DNA of 64,000 nucleotides from Streptomyces dioscori (lineage in GTDB: Bacteria; Actinomycetota; Actinomycetes; Streptomycetales; Streptomycetaceae), in assembly GCF_003024195.1 (NCBI RefSeq), contig NZ_KZ679057.1, positions 1-64,000 on the forward strand, in the 5' to 3' direction. Below are positions 9,709-18,412 of this stretch, one piece after another (the stretch's first letter is position 1; each line of letters opens with the position of its first letter). Made by a program: the position numbers and the translations under genes. Under the pieces are notes generated by a model. That model was given only the letters and a program-made list of their open reading frames with translations. It made no database searches and had not been told where the DNA came from.

Positions 9709-11016
9709 GTGGCATCGACAGATGAGACCGCGCAGGTCGGACAGCACCCATCACCGCTCGGCACGACACCTCCCGCGCCCCCGGCCGGAGGCGCGGCCGA
9801 GGGGGGCGCACGCATGCCGCGCTGGTTGCCGCGGGCCATGGTGCTCGCTCTTGCCCTCATCGCCTGTTTCCAGCTGGGCAGTTGGGCCTTTCACCAGCTG
9901 ACCGGGCTGCTGATCAACATCCTGATCGCGTTCTTCCTGGCCCTCGCCATAGAGCCCGCCGTGAGCTGGATGTCCTCGTTCGGCATGCGCAGGGGGCTGG
10001 CCACCGGCCTGGTGTTCCTCATCACGATGATCGTGAGCGCCGGCTTCGTCGCGCTGCTCGGTTCGATGCTCGCCGGGCAGATCATCGACATCGTCGAGGA
10101 CTTCCCGAAGTACGTCGACTCGGTGATCAGCTGGATCAACACCACCTTCCACACCGAGCTCAGCCGCGTCGACATCCAGGACAGCCTGCTGCGCTCCGAC
10201 TGGCTCCGGAAGTACGTGCAGAACAGCGCCACCGGAGTGCTGGACGTGTCCGCGCAGGTGCTGGGCGGCCTCTTCCAGCTCCTGACGATCACCCTGTTCG
10301 CGTTCTACTTCGCCGCCGACGGCCCGCGGCTGCGGCGCGCGCTGTGCTCGGTGCTGCCCCCGTCCCGGCAGGCGGAGGTCCTGCGCGCGTGGGAGATCGC
10401 CGTCAACAAGACCGGCGGTTACCTCTACTCGCGCGGTCTGATGGCGCTCATCTCCGGCCTGGCGCACTACGTCCTGCTGGAGTTCCTCGGCGTGGACTAC
10501 GCGCCCGTGCTCGCCGTCTGGGTGGGACTGGTCTCGCAGTTCATCCCCACCATCGGTACGTATCTCGCGGGCGCCCTGCCGATGCTGATCGCCTTCACGG
10601 TCAACCCCTGGTACGCGCTGTGGGTGCTGGTCTTCGTCGTGATCTACCAGCAGTTCGAGAACTACGTGCTGCAGCCCAAGCTGACCGCGAAGACCGTGGA
10701 CATCCACCCGGCGGTCGCCTTCGGATCGGTCATCGCGGGCACCGCCCTGCTCGGAGCCGTCGGCGCGCTGATCGCCATCCCGGCGGTCGCCACCCTGCAG
10801 GCCTTCCTGGGGGCGTACGTGAAGAGGTACGCCGTCACGGACGACCCGCGGGTGCACGGGCGCCGCGAACGGGGCTCAGGCGCCCTCCTGAAGCGTGTGC
10901 GGCAGCTGCTGCGCGGGGATTCCCAGGGGCCACCGCCGGGTGGGGACGACGGGCCGCCGCCGAGTGAGGGTGACCGACCGCCGCGTGAGAGTGACGGGCC
11001 CCGAGCTTCTTCCTGA
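9709..11016 (+). CDS. AI-2E family transporter (PerM-like)
   Basis: About 435 residues. The N-terminal membrane core starts at PRWLPRAMVLALAL and holds several spans. The family signatures GLVSQFIPTIGTYLAGALP and the FVVIYQQFENYVLQPK segment are present near the C-terminal third. The last 70 or so residues are hydrophilic and rich in Gly, Pro and Asp (PPPGGDDGPPPSEGDRPP). Start choice is uncertain: GTG at 9709 is preferred because it follows GGGTGAGA at 9692; a GTG at 9670 would add 13 residues. The substrate is unknown, since AI-2E export is established for few family members. Confidence 0.85.
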   Translation: MASTDETAQVGQHPSPLGTTPPAPPAGGAAEGGARMPRWLPRAMVLALALIACFQLGSWAFHQLTGLLINILIAFFLALAIEPAVSWMSSFGMRRGLATGLVFLITMIVSAGFVALLGSMLAGQIIDIVEDFPKYVDSVISWINTTFHTELSRVDIQDSLLRSDWLRKYVQNSATGVLDVSAQVLGGLFQLLTITLFAFYFAADGPRLRRALCSVLPPSRQAEVLRAWEIAVNKTGGYLYSRGLMALISGLAHYVLLEFLGVDYAPVLAVWVGLVSQFIPTIGTYLAGALPMLIAFTVNPWYALWVLVFVVIYQQFENYVLQPKLTAKTVDIHPAVAFGSVIAGTALLGAVGALIAIPAVATLQAFLGAYVKRYAVTDDPRVHGRRERGSGALLKRVRQLLRGDSQGPPPGGDDGPPPSEGDRPPRESDGPRASS

Positions 11017-11098
11017 GGCCGTTGCGGGCTGCCCGCACGGCCCCGGAACGGTCCGGCCGCATGGTCGCGACACGCCCCCGCCGTGGTGCGTGATGCGC

Positions 11099-11128
11099 TT
11101 GACATCAAAATCGAACATCCATTCTTAT
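11099..11128 (+). promoter_or_regulatory. recA promoter with LexA (SOS) box
   Basis: A TTGACA -35 hexamer at 11099-11104 is followed by an AT-richer -10 candidate TCTTAT at 11123-11128. Between and overlapping them lies GAACATCCATTC (11113-11124), which fits the actinobacterial LexA operator GAAC-N4-GTTC with one change. LexA bound here would cover the promoter, giving DNA-damage induction of recA. The recA start is about 160 bases downstream, leaving a long 5' leader. Confidence 0.8.
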
Positions 11129-11287
11129 GGAGGCTCTGGCGAAGCCCGGAACGGGATGCGGGCGGGGATTTCATGCGGAAGTGCCCGAGTTATCCACAGG
11201 CTGGACGGGCGTCGGGGCGGATTGTCAGTGGCAGGCGTTAGCGTCTTTGACGTGAAGCGATCGACACAAGCAAATCGGGTGGAACCC

Positions 11288-12418
11288 ATGGCAGGAACCG
11301 ACCGCGAGAAGGCGCTCGACGCCGCGCTCGCACAAATTGAACGGCAATTCGGCAAGGGCGCGGTGATGCGCCTCGGCGAGCGGCCGAACGAGCCCATCGA
11401 GGTCATCCCCACCGGCTCGACGGCCCTCGACGTCGCACTCGGCGTCGGCGGCCTGCCGCGTGGCCGAGTGGTGGAGGTGTACGGCCCGGAGTCCTCCGGC
11501 AAGACGACCCTGACCCTGCACGCCGTGGCGAACGCGCAGAAGGCCGGCGGCCAGGTGGCCTTCGTGGACGCGGAGCACGCCCTCGACCCCGAGTACGCGA
11601 AAAAGCTCGGCGTCGACATCGAGAACCTCATCCTGTCGCAGCCGGACAACGGCGAGCAGGCTCTGGAGATCGTGGACATGCTGATCCGCTCCGGCGCGCT
11701 CGACCTCATCGTCATCGACTCCGTCGCGGCCCTCGTGCCGCGCGCGGAGATCGAGGGCGAGATGGGCGACTCGCACGTGGGTCTGCAGGCCCGTCTGATG
11801 AGCCAGGCACTGCGGAAGATCACCAGCGCGCTCAACCAGTCGAAGACCACCGCGATCTTCATCAACCAGCTCCGCGAGAAGATCGGCGTGATGTTCGGCT
11901 CGCCGGAGACCACGACCGGTGGCCGGGCGCTGAAGTTCTACGCCTCGGTGCGCCTCGACATCCGTCGTATCGAGACCCTGAAGGACGGCACCGACGCGGT
12001 CGGCAACCGCACCCGCGTCAAGGTCGTCAAGAACAAGGTCGCACCGCCCTTCAAGCAGGCCGAGTTCGACATCCTCTACGGGCAGGGCATCAGCCGCGAG
12101 GGCGGCCTGATCGACATGGGCGTGGAGAACGGCTTCGTCCGCAAGGCCGGCGCCTGGTACACGTACGAGGGCGACCAGCTCGGCCAGGGCAAGGAGAACG
12201 CGCGCAACTTCCTGAAGGACAACCCCGACCTCGCCAACGAGATCGAGAAGAAGATCCTGGAGAAGCTGGGCGTCGGTGTGAAGGCGGAGAAGGACAAGCC
12301 CGCTGCCGAGCCGGGTGTGGACGCGGCGGCGCCGGTCGCGGCAGGGGAGGGCGCGAAGACTGTTCCCGCTCCCGCGGCCAAGGCCGTCAAGCCCAAGGCC
12401 GCGGCGGCCAAGAGCTAG
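11288..12418 (+). CDS. recA: recombinase A
   Basis: The central homologous-recombination protein and co-protease for LexA cleavage, 376 residues. The Walker A motif is GPESSGKT, and the protein retains the signature ALRKITSALNQSKTTAIFINQ and the DNA-binding loops. The C-terminal tail is Ala/Lys/Pro-rich, as in other Streptomyces RecA proteins. The ATG giving MAGTDREKALDAAL is the family start; the open frame extends upstream, but that part contains the promoter. recX follows after only 3 bases. Regulated by the SOS box upstream; lexA is in this window at 56.8 kb. Confidence 0.98.
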   Translation: MAGTDREKALDAALAQIERQFGKGAVMRLGERPNEPIEVIPTGSTALDVALGVGGLPRGRVVEVYGPESSGKTTLTLHAVANAQKAGGQVAFVDAEHALDPEYAKKLGVDIENLILSQPDNGEQALEIVDMLIRSGALDLIVIDSVAALVPRAEIEGEMGDSHVGLQARLMSQALRKITSALNQSKTTAIFINQLREKIGVMFGSPETTTGGRALKFYASVRLDIRRIETLKDGTDAVGNRTRVKVVKNKVAPPFKQAEFDILYGQGISREGGLIDMGVENGFVRKAGAWYTYEGDQLGQGKENARNFLKDNPDLANEIEKKILEKLGVGVKAEKDKPAAEPGVDAAAPVAAGEGAKTVPAPAAKAVKPKAAAAKS

Positions 12419-12421
12419 TCC

Positions 12422-13408
12422 GTGACACGACGAACGGACTGGGCCGAGTACGTCTACCCCGTCGCTCCTCAAGGGCAGGGCCAGGGTCGTGGGGGAGACT
12501 TCGGCTCTGCCGGCAGAGGTGGCGCGGACGAAGGCAGCGGATCGTACGAAGGCACCGGATCGTACGAAGGCGATGAGCCGTTCGGTTCCGGTGCCTCGGG
12601 CGCGGACGGTGCAGACGGCGAGCACGGGGGAGACCGCCGACCTGCGGGTGGTCGGCGGCGAGGCAGCGGCAGTACGTCCCGCGGCGACGGTTCGCGGGAA
12701 GACGGCGGTTCATCGGGCGTCGGCTCGGGGCGCGGCGCCGGTGAGTGGCCGTACGGGGACGGGGACGGAGGAGACCGGGACGAGGGCGCTCCGGGGCGTG
12801 GAGGTCGCGCCCGGCGGGGGCGGCGCAGTGGCTTCGGAGAGTCGTCCGGCGGCGCACAGGACGGAGGCGCCCCTTCGTCGTCGAGGGCCGAGAAGGCGGA
12901 GCAGCCGAAGGATCCGGCTGAGCAGGCGCGGGCGATCTGTCTGCGCCTGCTCACCGGGACCGCGCGTACGCGCAAGCAGTTGGCGGACGCGTTGCGCAAG
13001 CGCGAGATCCCGGACGACGTGGCGGACGAGGTGCTGTCACGCTTCGAAGAGGTCGGGCTGATCAACGACAGCGCCTTCGCGGACGCCTGGGTGGAGTCCC
13101 GCCACCATGGCCGGGGTCTCGCCCGGCGGGCACTCGCCCAGGAGCTGCGGACCAAGGGCGTGGATCCCACGCTGATCGACGAGGCGGTCGCACAACTCGA
13201 CTCCGACCAGGAGGAGGAGACCGCACGCGCACTCGTGGCGCGCAAGCTGCGCTCCACGCGCGGTCTCGACCGCGACAAGCGCATACGGCGTCTTGCGGGC
13301 ATGCTCGCCCGCAAGGGCTACTCCCAGGGCACCGCCCTGCGCGTGGTCCGCCAGGCGCTTGAGCAAGAGGGCGAGGACACGGAGTTCCTCGGCGACGGGG
13401 AGTTCTGA
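12422..13408 (+). CDS. recX: RecA regulator RecX
   Basis: A 328-residue protein whose C-terminal 175 residues form the RecX helical-repeat domain (ICLRLLTGTARTRKQLADAL, then VGLINDSAFADAWVESRHHG and IRRLAGMLARKGYS). RecX binds and limits RecA filaments. The first 150 residues are a Gly/Ser/Asp/Arg-rich low-complexity extension, roughly doubling the usual length; such extensions occur in Streptomyces RecX. The GTG start is 3 bases after the recA stop, so expression is coupled to recA and to the SOS response. Confidence 0.93.
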   Translation: MTRRTDWAEYVYPVAPQGQGQGRGGDFGSAGRGGADEGSGSYEGTGSYEGDEPFGSGASGADGADGEHGGDRRPAGGRRRGSGSTSRGDGSREDGGSSGVGSGRGAGEWPYGDGDGGDRDEGAPGRGGRARRGRRSGFGESSGGAQDGGAPSSSRAEKAEQPKDPAEQARAICLRLLTGTARTRKQLADALRKREIPDDVADEVLSRFEEVGLINDSAFADAWVESRHHGRGLARRALAQELRTKGVDPTLIDEAVAQLDSDQEEETARALVARKLRSTRGLDRDKRIRRLAGMLARKGYSQGTALRVVRQALEQEGEDTEFLGDGEF

Positions 13409-13682
13409 GGTTCCGAGGGGGCCGGGAGGCCGCACCGAAGGGATTGCGGTCCCTGCGATTCGGGTGGAGGGCAAGTGCTGGGGTCGGGGCTGGGCACGGT
13501 GGACGCGCGGGGGCGCCCATCGCGCTCGGTCCGGAGCGGTAGGGCGGGCCGCCGTTGCGCTGCCACCGGAGTTCTTCGATCCGGGTAAGTGGCAACTCCC
13601 CATCACGGGGCTTCTGTTGTGCGGTTCGTGGGCGTCGGTGAGGTGGGGTTAACCCCCCTCCCAGGACGCCGGGCGACCGCAG

Positions 13683-13714
13683 TGCACAGATACCTGTGCA
13701 CAGACGACTGTGTA
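13683..13714 (+). promoter_or_regulatory. double palindromic operator upstream of the ArsR-type gene
   Basis: TGCACAGATACCTGTGCA (13683-13700) is a perfect 7-bp inverted repeat with a 4-base centre. It shares bases with a second near-perfect repeat (13697-13714) made of TGCACAG and CTGTGTA around ACGA. Dyad centres are 14 bp apart. The sites end 3 bases before the ATG of a winged-helix regulator, a position suited to autorepression. The rest of the 309-bp space after recX shows no other signal to me. Confidence 0.65.
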
Positions 13715-13717
13715 CGC

Positions 13718-14473
13718 ATGGCACAGACACCCGGCGCCGCAGATCCCACGGGACCGGAGCGCGCAGCTCCCACGTCCGAGGAGACCGGCCGCGCCCCGGT
13801 CGAACTCTCCGACCTGGCCACGCTCAAAGCACTCGCCCAGCCCCGCCGCCAGCGGATGCTGCAGCACCTCACCGTGCACGGCCCCGCCACCTCCGCGACC
13901 CTGGCCCGGGCGCTCGGTCTCAACACCGGAGCCACCAGCTACCACCTGCGTGAACTCGCGCGTTATGGCTTCGTCGAGGAGACCGGCGCCCAAGGGCAGG
14001 GCCGCCGGCGCTGGTGGCGGGCCGTTCCCGGCGACCGCCGTTTTCCGCCCCGCAGCCGCCAGAGTCCCGAGATGCGGCTCGTGATGGACGAGCTCAACCA
14101 CCATGCCTACGCCGCCGACCTCGAACTCTTCGAGCAGCTCCAGCTCGACGCGGCCGACGGACCATGGGCCGACGCCTTTCCGTACTCGCGCGGCACGATC
14201 CGGCTGACGCTTCCCGAACTCCGCGCGTTCTTCGAGGAGTACATCGGCCTCCTCAACCGGTACAAGCGCCCTGTGGCCGACACTCCGGCCGGCGCCCGCA
14301 CGGTACTCACCCGGTTCCTCGCCTTCCCCGCCCAGACCGCCGCCGCGGACGGGCGAGGCATGCAAGACCAAGGCCCGGACGGACAAGGTCAGGAAGACAA
14401 AGACAAAGACATCGCAGACCAGGGCGTAGAAGACCAGGACGAAGACAACAGGAGAGAGGCCGAGACGCCATGA
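13718..14473 (+). CDS. ArsR-type winged-helix transcriptional regulator
   Basis: A 251-residue DNA-binding protein. The winged helix spans about residues 28-90 (LATLKALAQPRRQRMLQHL, then LNTGATSYHLRELARYGFVEE). A C-terminal helical domain follows, and the tail is an acidic, low-complexity Gln/Asp/Lys run (DGQGQEDKDKDIADQGVEDQ). No metal-binding ArsR cysteine motif is seen, so the signal is unlikely to be a metal. The stop overlaps the start of the FtsX-type permease gene (ATGA), so the two are translationally coupled. The palindromes just upstream are the likely operator. Confidence 0.87.
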   Translation: MAQTPGAADPTGPERAAPTSEETGRAPVELSDLATLKALAQPRRQRMLQHLTVHGPATSATLARALGLNTGATSYHLRELARYGFVEETGAQGQGRRRWWRAVPGDRRFPPRSRQSPEMRLVMDELNHHAYAADLELFEQLQLDAADGPWADAFPYSRGTIRLTLPELRAFFEEYIGLLNRYKRPVADTPAGARTVLTRFLAFPAQTAAADGRGMQDQGPDGQGQEDKDKDIADQGVEDQDEDNRREAETP

Positions 14474-17013
14474 TGCTGCGCTATGCCCTGCGGACCGTAC
14501 GGCACCGGAAAGGCGGCTTCCTCGGCGTCTTCCTCGCCCTGATGTGCGCTGCCGCCCTCATCGCCGCCTGCGGCACTCTCCTCGAAACCGGACTGCGCGG
14601 CACCATCAGTACAGAGCGTTACGCCGCCACCCCGGTCGTGGTCTCCGCCGACCAGAACGTCCACCAGACCACCGTCAAGCACAAGAAGGGCAAGACCAAG
14701 ACCAAGCACAAGGCCAAACCCATCGCCGAACGGGCCTGGTTGCCGGAGAACCTCGCAGCGCGGCTCGGCGCGGTTCCCGGTGTCGCGCGTGTCATCCCCG
14801 AACTGACGTTTCTGGCGCAGCCATTGACGCCCTCAGGGACCGGCGACCGAACCGCCTACGGCCACGCCTGGGACTCGGCGGCCCTCACCCCGTACACCCT
14901 CGCGACCGGTAGCCCGCCCCGTGCGGCCGACGAACTGGTCGTGGACCGCTACCTCGCCGACCGCGCCCGGATCCAGCCAGGTGACCGTCTCGGCGTCCAG
15001 TCCACGCAGAGCCCCCGTACGTACCGCGTCACCGGCATCGCGGTGCCCGCGGGAGACGGCGTACGCCACCAGACCTCGCTCTTCTTCTCGGCCGCCGAAG
15101 CCCGGCGCCTCGCCGCCCACCCCGGTGAAGTCACGACCTTCGGTGTCGTGCCGGACAGGGGCACCGAGGCGGCCACACTCGAAAGTGCCGTGGCCAAGGC
15201 GCTGCACGGAACCACCGCGCAGGTCAGCTCGGGGGACGAGCGAGGTCCCGTCGAGTTCCTCGATGCCGCTGCCGCCCGGATCAGACTCGTCAGCATGGGC
15301 GGTGCGATGGGTGGCACGTCCCTGCTCGTCGCCGTCCTCGTGGTCGTCGGAACCTTCGGGCTCTCCGTCCAGCAGCGGCACCGCGAACTCGCCCTGCTGC
15401 GCGCGATCGCCGCCACATCAGGACAGATCCGTAAGCTCCTCGGCCGGGAGGCACTGCTGGTCGGCGCCGCCGCAGGCGTCGTCGGAGCGCTCGCCGGACT
15501 GCCGCTGGGCGGCTGGCTGCACGGCAGGTTCGTCGCCCTCGGTGCCGTCCCCGCCACGCTGCAGCACACGGTCAGCGTGTTCCCGCTGTTCGCCGCGGTC
15601 GCCGCCACCCTCTTCGGTGCCTGGGCCGCCGCGCGTGTGTCATCCCGTCGCATCGCCCGTATCCGCCCGGCCGAAGCACTCGCCGAGACCGGCGCCGCAC
15701 TCACCGGGCCCGCGTGGGGCCGCATCCTCGCGGGACTCGTGCTGCTGGCCGGAGGGACGGTCCTCGTTGTCCTGCTCAGCGTGCTGCGCACCGAGCCCGC
15801 CTCGACACCCGTGACGTTCCTCGCCGTTGTCGTCCTTGCCTCCGCCGTTGCCCTGCTCGGTCCCCTCCTGGTGCGGGCGGCCGTGGCGGTCCTGGGCCCT
15901 CCACTGCGGCTCACCGGGCCGGGCGCCAGGCTCGCCACCGCCAACCTGCGCGGCAACGCCACCCGCATGGCCTCCGTCGTCACCCCGCTCACCCTCCTCA
16001 TCGGCATGACCTGTACCGTCCTCTTCGTCCAGCCGACCCTGGGGCACGCGGCCCGGGAGCAGGCCCGTGAGGGCATCCGCGCGGACTGGGTCCTCGCCGC
16101 ACAGGGCCCTGGCGTCCCGGCGGAGGCCGCACGGCAGCTGCGTACGGGCCATGACGTCGGCACCGGGGCCGTGACCGAGGTCGTCCGCACCACCGTCCGT
16201 GTCGGGCTCTCCAAGTACGCGGCCCAGGGCGTCACAACCCGAGGGCTGACCCGTACCTGGGATCCCGATGTCACCGCCGGATCCCTCGACGGGCTCGCGA
16301 AGGACACCATCGCCGTCAGTGAACTCGCGGCGGATCAGCTCCACTTGCGGCCCGGCAGCACGCTGAAGCTCACCCTCGGCGACGGAACACCTGTCACCCT
16401 CACCGTCGCCGCCGTCTATGCCAGGGGGCTCGGGTTCGGCGACCTCACCATGGCCCACGACCTGGTCGCCCGGCACGTCGACAACCCGCTCGCGGCCACG
16501 GTTCTCGTCTCCACCCACCGTTCACGGGAAGAACTGGCGACGGCCGTGCGGGAGTTCCCGGGGGTCAGGGTTGTCTCACCGGCCACCGCGGACTCGTTGC
16601 AGGCCGAGCGGCAGCAGGCGAACGCCGAGGTGAACTACTTCGCCATGGGCCTCGTGCTCGCCTTCACCGCCATCGCGGTCGTCAACACGCTCGCCATGTC
16701 GGTATCGGAACGTGTCCGCGAGTTCGCGCTGCTCCGCCTCGCCGGCGCCACCCGCCGACAGGTACTGCGCATGCTGCGGACCGAGGCGCTGTCGGTCCTG
16801 CTGCTGGCCACGGCCCTCGGCAGCGGGATCGCGCTCGCCGTCCTCACGGCCTTCAGCGTCGGGATGACGGGCAGCGCGGCCCCGGCCGTCACACCGCTGG
16901 TGTACATCGCGGTGGTGGCGTCCGCCGGTCTGCTGGCCCTCGTCGCCAGCGCGCTGCCCGGCCGCGCGGCTCTCCGGGTACGCCCTGTCACTGCGGCGAC
17001 GGCCAAGGAGTGA
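14470..17013 (+). CDS. FtsX/MacB-type ABC transporter permease
   Basis: An 847-residue membrane protein with the arrangement of duplicated FtsX-domain permeases: one N-terminal span (residues 19-35), a large extracytoplasmic domain, a first three-span FtsX unit (GGTSLLVAVLVVVGTFGLSV onward), a second extracytoplasmic domain, and a second FtsX unit ending near SALPGRAALRVRPV. A Lys-rich stretch (KHKKGKTKTKHKAK) lies in the first external domain. Such permeases need an ABC ATPase, but none is adjacent or in this window except GluA. Coupled to the ArsR-type regulator, it may serve in antimicrobial or lipid export; the substrate is unknown. Confidence 0.87.
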   Translation: MMLRYALRTVRHRKGGFLGVFLALMCAAALIAACGTLLETGLRGTISTERYAATPVVVSADQNVHQTTVKHKKGKTKTKHKAKPIAERAWLPENLAARLGAVPGVARVIPELTFLAQPLTPSGTGDRTAYGHAWDSAALTPYTLATGSPPRAADELVVDRYLADRARIQPGDRLGVQSTQSPRTYRVTGIAVPAGDGVRHQTSLFFSAAEARRLAAHPGEVTTFGVVPDRGTEAATLESAVAKALHGTTAQVSSGDERGPVEFLDAAAARIRLVSMGGAMGGTSLLVAVLVVVGTFGLSVQQRHRELALLRAIAATSGQIRKLLGREALLVGAAAGVVGALAGLPLGGWLHGRFVALGAVPATLQHTVSVFPLFAAVAATLFGAWAAARVSSRRIARIRPAEALAETGAALTGPAWGRILAGLVLLAGGTVLVVLLSVLRTEPASTPVTFLAVVVLASAVALLGPLLVRAAVAVLGPPLRLTGPGARLATANLRGNATRMASVVTPLTLLIGMTCTVLFVQPTLGHAAREQAREGIRADWVLAAQGPGVPAEAARQLRTGHDVGTGAVTEVVRTTVRVGLSKYAAQGVTTRGLTRTWDPDVTAGSLDGLAKDTIAVSELAADQLHLRPGSTLKLTLGDGTPVTLTVAAVYARGLGFGDLTMAHDLVARHVDNPLAATVLVSTHRSREELATAVREFPGVRVVSPATADSLQAERQQANAEVNYFAMGLVLAFTAIAVVNTLAMSVSERVREFALLRLAGATRRQVLRMLRTEALSVLLLATALGSGIALAVLTAFSVGMTGSAAPAVTPLVYIAVVASAGLLALVASALPGRAALRVRPVTAATAKE

Positions 17014-17039
17014 TGAGGGAGTAAGGGGCGGTTTGCAAT

Positions 17040-17072
17040 GGTGGGGGCCCCTTACATGAAGGGGCCCCCACC
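17040..17072. terminator. bidirectional terminator
   Basis: GGTGGGGGCCCCTT (17040-17053) pairs perfectly with AAGGGGCCCCCACC (17059-17072) around ACATG, giving a 14-bp stem. It lies between the convergent permease and rhodanese genes and can serve both. There is no T-tract, as is usual in Streptomyces. Confidence 0.85.
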
Positions 17073-17121
17073 GCTAGCTATGCCCGAGGGGCCGGCGGGG
17101 TATGCCGGAGACCGACGTCTC

Positions 17122-17607
17122 CTAGGCCGTAGCCGTAGCCGTAGCCGTGGTCGTGACCGAAGCCGCAGTCGTCTCCACCGGCAGCCCCGCCGCTCGCCAA
17201 GCCTGGAAGCCTCCCACCAGGTCCGTGGCCCGGTGCAGGCCCAGCAGGCGCAGGGAGGCGGCCGCGAGGCTCGACGCGTAGCCCTCGTTGCAGACGATCA
17301 CGACGCGCAGGTCGTGGCTCGTGGCTTCGGGGGCGCGATGACTGCCCTGCGGGTCGAGCCGCCACTCCAGTTCGTTGCGCTCGACGACGAGAGCCCCGGG
17401 GATCAGGCCGTCACGCTCGCGCAGTGCCGCGTACCGGATGTCGACGAGCAGCGCGTCGCCCGTCCGGGCGGCGTCGTGGGCTGCCTGTGCCTCGACCCGG
17501 TCCAGGTCCGCACGGACCCGCTCAAGCAACTCGTCGATACCCAAGGGGCGTTCGGCCGTCGCGGAAGGCGCGGCTGCCACGGGTCGTCCGGTCGTTCCGG
17601 CCGTCAC
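17122..17607 (-). CDS. rhodanese-domain sulfurtransferase
   Basis: A 161-residue single rhodanese domain. The probable catalytic cysteine is Cys106 in VIVCNEGYASS, with DALLVDIR at residues 51-58 and the terminal GGFQAW motif in place. The loop CNEGYAS suits a thiosulfate or persulfide sulfurtransferase, not a phosphatase. Its GTG start overlaps the cysteine dioxygenase stop by 4 bases. The pair therefore links cysteine sulfur oxidation with sulfane-sulfur transfer. The C-terminus ends in a Thr/Ala repeat from a GTAGCC-type hexamer. Confidence 0.88.
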   Translation of the reverse strand: MTAGTTGRPVAAAPSATAERPLGIDELLERVRADLDRVEAQAAHDAARTGDALLVDIRYAALRERDGLIPGALVVERNELEWRLDPQGSHRAPEATSHDLRVVIVCNEGYASSLAAASLRLLGLHRATDLVGGFQAWRAAGLPVETTAASVTTTATATATA

Positions 17608-18155
17608 TGCCAGTCCTCGGGGCGCTCGACCTGCTCCAGGCGCAGCACCTGGCCGGTCCGGCTGTAGCGGCTGATCCGGGGGAGCGGCGGGTAGTACGCG
17701 TGCACGGAGACGGCATGCTCCTCGGTGGACTCGTTGAGCACCTCGTGCACATGGTGCTGACCGAACGAGCGGCCCTTGCCGGCCGACAGCAGCCGCTCAC
17801 GGTCGATCCCCTCGTTGAGTTCGAGGGTCTTCCAGCCGTCGGTGGGCAGCCGTGCGACGAGCGAGTTCTCCTTGAGTTCGCCGGACGCGGTGAGGAAAGC
17901 GCCCACCGACTCGGCGTGGTCGTGCCAGCCGGTGCCCGTACCGGGCGGCCAGCCGATGAGCCAGGCCTCGCTTCCGCCGGGACCTTCGAGGCGTACCCAC
18001 GTACGGCCCTCGGGATCGAGCGGCAGGGAGGCGATCAGTTCGGCGTCGGCGGCCGTGCGTCGTACGAAGTCCAGCAGCTCGGCCTGGGTGGGAGTACGGG
18101 CCTCGGTGGAGGCGGTGGAACCGGCGGAAGCGGGAGCAGAGGGTGACACAGACAC
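17604..18155 (-). CDS. cysteine dioxygenase
   Basis: A 183-residue cupin that oxidises L-cysteine to cysteine sulfinate using Fe(II) and O2. The iron ligands expected in the family are present: His78 and His80 in WHDHAESVGAF and a histidine in FGQHHVHEV near residue 135. The first 25 residues are Ser/Ala/Thr-rich and poorly conserved. Translation starts at GTG 18155 after AGGACGG. The gene follows a cysteine-rich leader peptide and is coupled to the rhodanese gene, consistent with control of cysteine breakdown by cysteine level. Confidence 0.88.
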   Translation of the reverse strand: MSVSPSAPASAGSTASTEARTPTQAELLDFVRRTAADAELIASLPLDPEGRTWVRLEGPGGSEAWLIGWPPGTGTGWHDHAESVGAFLTASGELKENSLVARLPTDGWKTLELNEGIDRERLLSAGKGRSFGQHHVHEVLNESTEEHAVSVHAYYPPLPRISRYSRTGQVLRLEQVERPEDWQ

Positions 18156-18236
18156 GGGTACCGTCCTGACAAGCGTTCGCGTGGGTGCGCGCGGCAGCCG
18201 AAGGGCCTCACACGCGAGATTTCAGAGGATGCGAAT

Positions 18237-18323
18237 TCAGCAGGACGGGCGACACACGCAGCCCGCATAGCGGACGAGGTCCATATGGACCCTCCGCCAC
18301 AGGCGCACACAGGTGTCGGTCAC
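18237..18323 (-). CDS. cysteine-rich leader peptide (putative attenuator)
   Basis: A 28-codon reading frame starting at GTG 18323 and ending at 18237. The last 15 residues read MDLVRYAGCVCRPSC, with three cysteines among the final seven and one more near residue 5. The RRVHMDLVRYAG core is the hallmark of actinobacterial leader peptides placed before sulfur-metabolism genes. It lies 81 bases upstream of the cysteine dioxygenase start. A promoter ends 7 bases before the GTG, so the transcript probably begins at the start codon. Ribosome stalling at the Cys codons when Cys-tRNA is scarce would control the downstream genes. Confidence 0.75.
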   Translation of the reverse strand: MTDTCVRLWRRVHMDLVRYAGCVCRPSC

Positions 18324-18330
18324 GATCCGG

Positions 18331-18359
18331 AGTACACCATGACGGTGCGGGCCGGTCAA
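18331..18359 (-). promoter_or_regulatory. promoter of the leader peptide/cysteine dioxygenase operon
   Basis: Reading the minus strand, TTGACC (18359-18354) and TGTACT (18336-18331) are separated by 17 bases. The -10 hexamer ends 7 bases before the leader GTG at 18323. That puts the expected start of transcription on, or within a base or two of, the start codon, giving a leaderless mRNA. Confidence 0.65.
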
Positions 18360-18412
18360 CTCAGTGTCATGGGTTGGACAGCGGCCCTCTGCACAGGAGG
18401 AACAGGCTCCTC

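Noticed and set aside
10895..11287. N-terminal extension of recA in the same frame
   Set aside because: This stretch contains the recA promoter and SOS box and the end of the AI-2E gene; RecA similarity starts at MAGTDREK.
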